This document shows, piece by piece, positions 61,196 through 64,000 of a stretch of 64,000 nt of DNA. The position numbers and the translations under genes are program-made. The stretch's first letter is position 1, and every line of letters starts with the position of its first letter. The notes under the pieces are model-generated. The model had not been told where the DNA came from and searched no databases. It worked only from the letters and a program-made list of their open reading frames with translations. Origin of the DNA: Muribaculum sp. (GTDB lineage: Bacteria > Bacteroidota > Bacteroidia > Bacteroidales > Muribaculaceae); NCBI GenBank assembly GCA_023664085.1, contig JAMPGE010000004.1, forward strand, positions 1-64,000, in the 5' to 3' direction.

Positions 61196-63964
61196 ATGAA
61201 ACACTTGGGAAAACTACTCCTTGCGTCCGCTCTGACGCTGGGCGCCGTTTCCGTTTCGGCTCAAACCTGGGTGGGCGACAGAGATGATTTCAGAGATGAA
61301 ACGATCTATTTCGCCATGACCACCCGTTTCTACGATGGCGATCCCACCAACAATGTATGCGGTTGGGACCATCAGGATGTGCAGATCGCAAACAATGACC
61401 CCGACTGGCGCGGCGACTTCAAGGGCCTTATCGACAAGCTTGACTACATCAAGGCTCTCGGCTTCACAGCCATCTGGATCACCCCCGTGACCCAAAACTG
61501 CTCCGGCACTGACTTCCACGGATACCATTCCATGGATTTCTCTTCAGTCGACCTCCGGTATGAAAGCCGCAAGGAATGGGGCGCCAATGAAGACGTCTCT
61601 TTTCAGAGCCTGATCGATGCCGCCCACGCCAAAGGTATTAAAGTGGTGCTCGATATAGTGCTCAACCACACCGGCAACTTCGGCGAGGCCCACTTCGCCC
61701 CCCTCTTTAAAAGAAGTCCCGACATCCGCAATCAGGCAAGCGTCTCCGCTTCCCTCATCCCCGACCCGGATCTTCTCGGAGCCGATTACAACGATGTATC
61801 CGGCACCGAACAGTTCAACCGTCGTTTCAAATATCTGAAAAACACCAACGGCCAAAATCTCGATACCCACAATTATTGGCATCATGTCGGCACCGGATGG
61901 AACTGGGACTATCCCAACCGTTGGTGGGGACAGATCGCCGGAGACTGTGTGGACCTCAACACCGAGAACCCCGCCGTGTCTAAGTACCTTGTGGAGTGCT
62001 ACGGCAAATTCATCGAAATGGGTGTGGACGGTTTCCGAATCGACACCACCGGCCACATAGCCCGACTCACTTTCAACAAGTCTTTCATACCGCAGTTTTT
62101 GGCGCTGGGCGAGAAGTACAAAGACCGTCGCCTCAACCAGACTCCTTTCTTTATGTTCGGAGAATGCTGTGCCCGCTACAGCGAACCCACTTACCGCGAC
62201 CAACATAACCTCTCAAGTTATTTCTACACCTGGAAATCCTCCGAGGATATGCTTGCCAAATGGAACGACGATGCCTCATGGTGGGATTCGCAAGTGATCT
62301 ATGAAGGCAACGATAAAGCCGTGGGCAACATGCAGCTGTGTCTTGACGAACCCTCCACGGCTCCCACTTCCGAAAACGTGTTTATGAAAAACGGACAGTG
62401 GCATCAGCCTGATTATTCCAAATATTCGGGTTTCAGTATCATTGACTTCCCGATGCATTACAATTTCAACAACGCCGCCGCTGCCGTAGACATCGCCAGG
62501 AAAGGCGACAAATACTATAACGATGCTTCCTACAACGTGGTATACGTTGACAGCCACGACTATTGCCCCGGTCCCAACGACGGCACCCGCTTCAACGGCG
62601 GCACCGACCAGTGGGCCGAAAACCTCTCCCTTATGTTCACTTTCCGTGGCATCCCCTGCATTTACTATGGCTCCGAAGTAGAGTTTCAGAAAGGCAAAAA
62701 AGTTGACGCCGGAGGCACCGACATGCCCGTAAAGGACAGCGGACGTGCTTATTTCGGCAATTATCTTGAAGGAACCGTCACCGCCACCGACTTTGCTCAG
62801 TGGACAGCCTCGGGCAACGTGGCCAAGACACTCAACGCCGATCTGGCCCGCCACATCCAGCGTCTGAATCAAATCCGGGCCGCCGTGCCGGCTCTCCGCA
62901 AAGGCCAATATACCTGGGACGGCTGCTCCGCTTCGGGCGGCTGGGCCTTCAAACGCGCATATAAAGACAGCTATGCTCTTGTGGCTATAAACGGCGGCGC
63001 CACTTTCAGCAACGTCCCAAGCGGTGTGTATACCGACCTCATCACCGGCGAAAAATTCCAGGGAGGAGGCTCCATCACCGTAAAGGCTCCCTCCAATAAA
63101 GGCCAGCTCCGCGTGATCGTTAAAGACTGGGACGGCGGTATCGTTGGTGAAGACGGCAAGTTTATCTACGCATCCTCTCCAGTAAGTCACGGAGGGTCTG
63201 TAACCTTCTCCGATCCCGGCACCACTTCTTATTATACCGCCGATGACGCCATTGGCGCTCCCGGAATAATTTTCTCCCGGGCCGGCGGTGCTTTCTCCAC
63301 CGAAACCCTCACCGTGACTGTAAGCCTTAACGACGCCGCCATATCGGGTTCGTATACTGTAGAAGGCAAATCATCTGTATCTCTCTCAAAAGGTCAGAGT
63401 TCATCTTTCACCATCGGTGCAGACATGGCCTTTGGCGACAATTGCTCGGTTAAATGGACCGCAACAGGTGAAGACAATTCCGAAAATTCGGGCACAATCA
63501 CCTTCACAAAGAAAGACCCCAATCAACTCACCGTGGTTTATTACGACAATTCACTCACCAAATGGTCTACTGTTAAAATCCATCACTGGACTGTAGAAGA
63601 AACCGCCTGGCCCGGTGTAGACATGGTGCCGGTGGAAGAAAATATCTGGAAATATGAATTGCCCTTGGGCACGGAAGGCGTAGTATTCAACGGCGGAGGC
63701 AACGGCTCGCTTCAGACTTCCGACCTCTCGGGAAGCGCCCTCATCGACGGCCATCTCTATCAAGGCATTCCTTCCGGAGGCGGTGTGTGCGGTATCAATG
63801 ATCTCGGTGAGTATCAGCCCGGCAACTCCGCAGTCAATACCATTGAGGCTCCCGCTTCCGAAGCCGTGTATTTCGACCTGCAGGGCAGACGTGTCCTTAA
63901 CCCAACCACCGGAATCTATCTGAAAGCCGCCGGCAATAAAGTCAGCAAAGTAGTGATTCGCTGA
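61196..63964 (+). CDS. Secreted GH13 alpha-amylase with starch-binding domain and sorting tail
   Basis: The 922-residue protein has a signal peptide (1-22) and a GH13 barrel (about 30-560) with VVLDIVLNHTGN, the nucleophile Asp in GFRIDTTGH (about 281), the acid Glu in FGECC (about 322) and the third Asp in VDSHD (about 455). A CBM26-like starch-binding region lies at about 775-840 (WSTVKIHHW, WPGVDMV). The end (889-922, VYFDLQGRRV with GIYL) resembles a type IX secretion sorting domain. It degrades starch-like glucans at the cell surface or outside. Confidence 0.93.
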   Translation: MKHLGKLLLASALTLGAVSVSAQTWVGDRDDFRDETIYFAMTTRFYDGDPTNNVCGWDHQDVQIANNDPDWRGDFKGLIDKLDYIKALGFTAIWITPVTQNCSGTDFHGYHSMDFSSVDLRYESRKEWGANEDVSFQSLIDAAHAKGIKVVLDIVLNHTGNFGEAHFAPLFKRSPDIRNQASVSASLIPDPDLLGADYNDVSGTEQFNRRFKYLKNTNGQNLDTHNYWHHVGTGWNWDYPNRWWGQIAGDCVDLNTENPAVSKYLVECYGKFIEMGVDGFRIDTTGHIARLTFNKSFIPQFLALGEKYKDRRLNQTPFFMFGECCARYSEPTYRDQHNLSSYFYTWKSSEDMLAKWNDDASWWDSQVIYEGNDKAVGNMQLCLDEPSTAPTSENVFMKNGQWHQPDYSKYSGFSIIDFPMHYNFNNAAAAVDIARKGDKYYNDASYNVVYVDSHDYCPGPNDGTRFNGGTDQWAENLSLMFTFRGIPCIYYGSEVEFQKGKKVDAGGTDMPVKDSGRAYFGNYLEGTVTATDFAQWTASGNVAKTLNADLARHIQRLNQIRAAVPALRKGQYTWDGCSASGGWAFKRAYKDSYALVAINGGATFSNVPSGVYTDLITGEKFQGGGSITVKAPSNKGQLRVIVKDWDGGIVGEDGKFIYASSPVSHGGSVTFSDPGTTSYYTADDAIGAPGIIFSRAGGAFSTETLTVTVSLNDAAISGSYTVEGKSSVSLSKGQSSSFTIGADMAFGDNCSVKWTATGEDNSENSGTITFTKKDPNQLTVVYYDNSLTKWSTVKIHHWTVEETAWPGVDMVPVEENIWKYELPLGTEGVVFNGGGNGSLQTSDLSGSALIDGHLYQGIPSGGGVCGINDLGEYQPGNSAVNTIEAPASEAVYFDLQGRRVLNPTTGIYLKAAGNKVSKVVIR

Positions 63965-64000
63965 CCAATTCACTGGCCATCCATCTGTCACAAGTGTTAA

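Noticed and set aside
1-64000. CRISPR array, rRNA genes, retron or diversity-generating element
   Set aside because: No regularly spaced repeats, no rRNA sequence and no reverse transcriptase are present on either strand.

Overview
The window reads as a chromosome segment of a Bacteroidales bacterium, most like Muribaculaceae, with an integrated temperate phage at its left end. The host assignment rests on PorT-type barrels, TonB receptors with a CarboxypepD_reg-like domain, many lipoproteins, a possible type IX sorting tail on an amylase, and promoters that fit the Bacteroidetes TTTG-N20-TAnnTTTG pattern rather than -35/-10 boxes. Start codons lack Shine-Dalgarno sequences.

Positions 1 to about 19,200 are one end of the prophage. 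A tyrosine integrase (17814-18992) lies next to host mnmE. A divergent control region (15968-16158) carries two face-to-face promoters and inverted-repeat operators. Rightward from it runs a four-gene lysogeny operon: repressor, a possible TPR-like protein, a lipoprotein and a second HTH protein. Leftward runs a tightly packed early operon of about 14 kb. It encodes HTH proteins, an SMC/SbcC-like ATPase with RecT and a metallo-beta-lactamase-fold protein (recombination), a replisome organizer and DnaC-like loader (replication), many small conserved phage proteins, a nucleotide-metabolism group (Nmad1/DUF1599, ThyX-like, MazG), SSB and a VRR-NUC nuclease. A terminator and new promoter near 1400 start a second leftward operon with ParB and an ABC ATPase resembling the ATPase-acetyltransferase fusion COG2401; it runs off the window. 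No capsid or tail genes are visible. The whole prophage segment contains a single GATC by my reading, whereas the flanking host DNA has one about every 200 bases.

From 19,203 to 31,000 the host DNA holds mnmE, a secreted endonuclease, pepT-miaA, a PorT-like barrel protein, a YitT-type membrane protein, and a TonB receptor with a surface lipoprotein. From 30,849 to 34,526 a FecBCD/BtuFCD-type ABC importer with an SGNH hydrolase converges on that receptor pair. From 34,689 to 40,350 come the preQ1/queuosine genes queE, queD, queC and queF with a coiled-coil zinc-ribbon protein, a Nif3-family protein and aspS. From 40,563 to 47,701 are an S41 peptidase, a DUF3316 protein, topoisomerase IV subunit A (parC), tRNA-Leu(UAG) and small lipoproteins. 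From 47,957 to 64,000 are an S9 peptidase, an FKBP-like protein, LemA, glycyl-, valyl- and tryptophanyl-tRNA synthetases, a GHL10-type glycoside hydrolase with a TIGR02757 protein, an SpmA-SpmB fusion and a secreted GH13 amylase. Two intergenic regions share an 18-base motif with an inverted partner and may be small non-autonomous elements.
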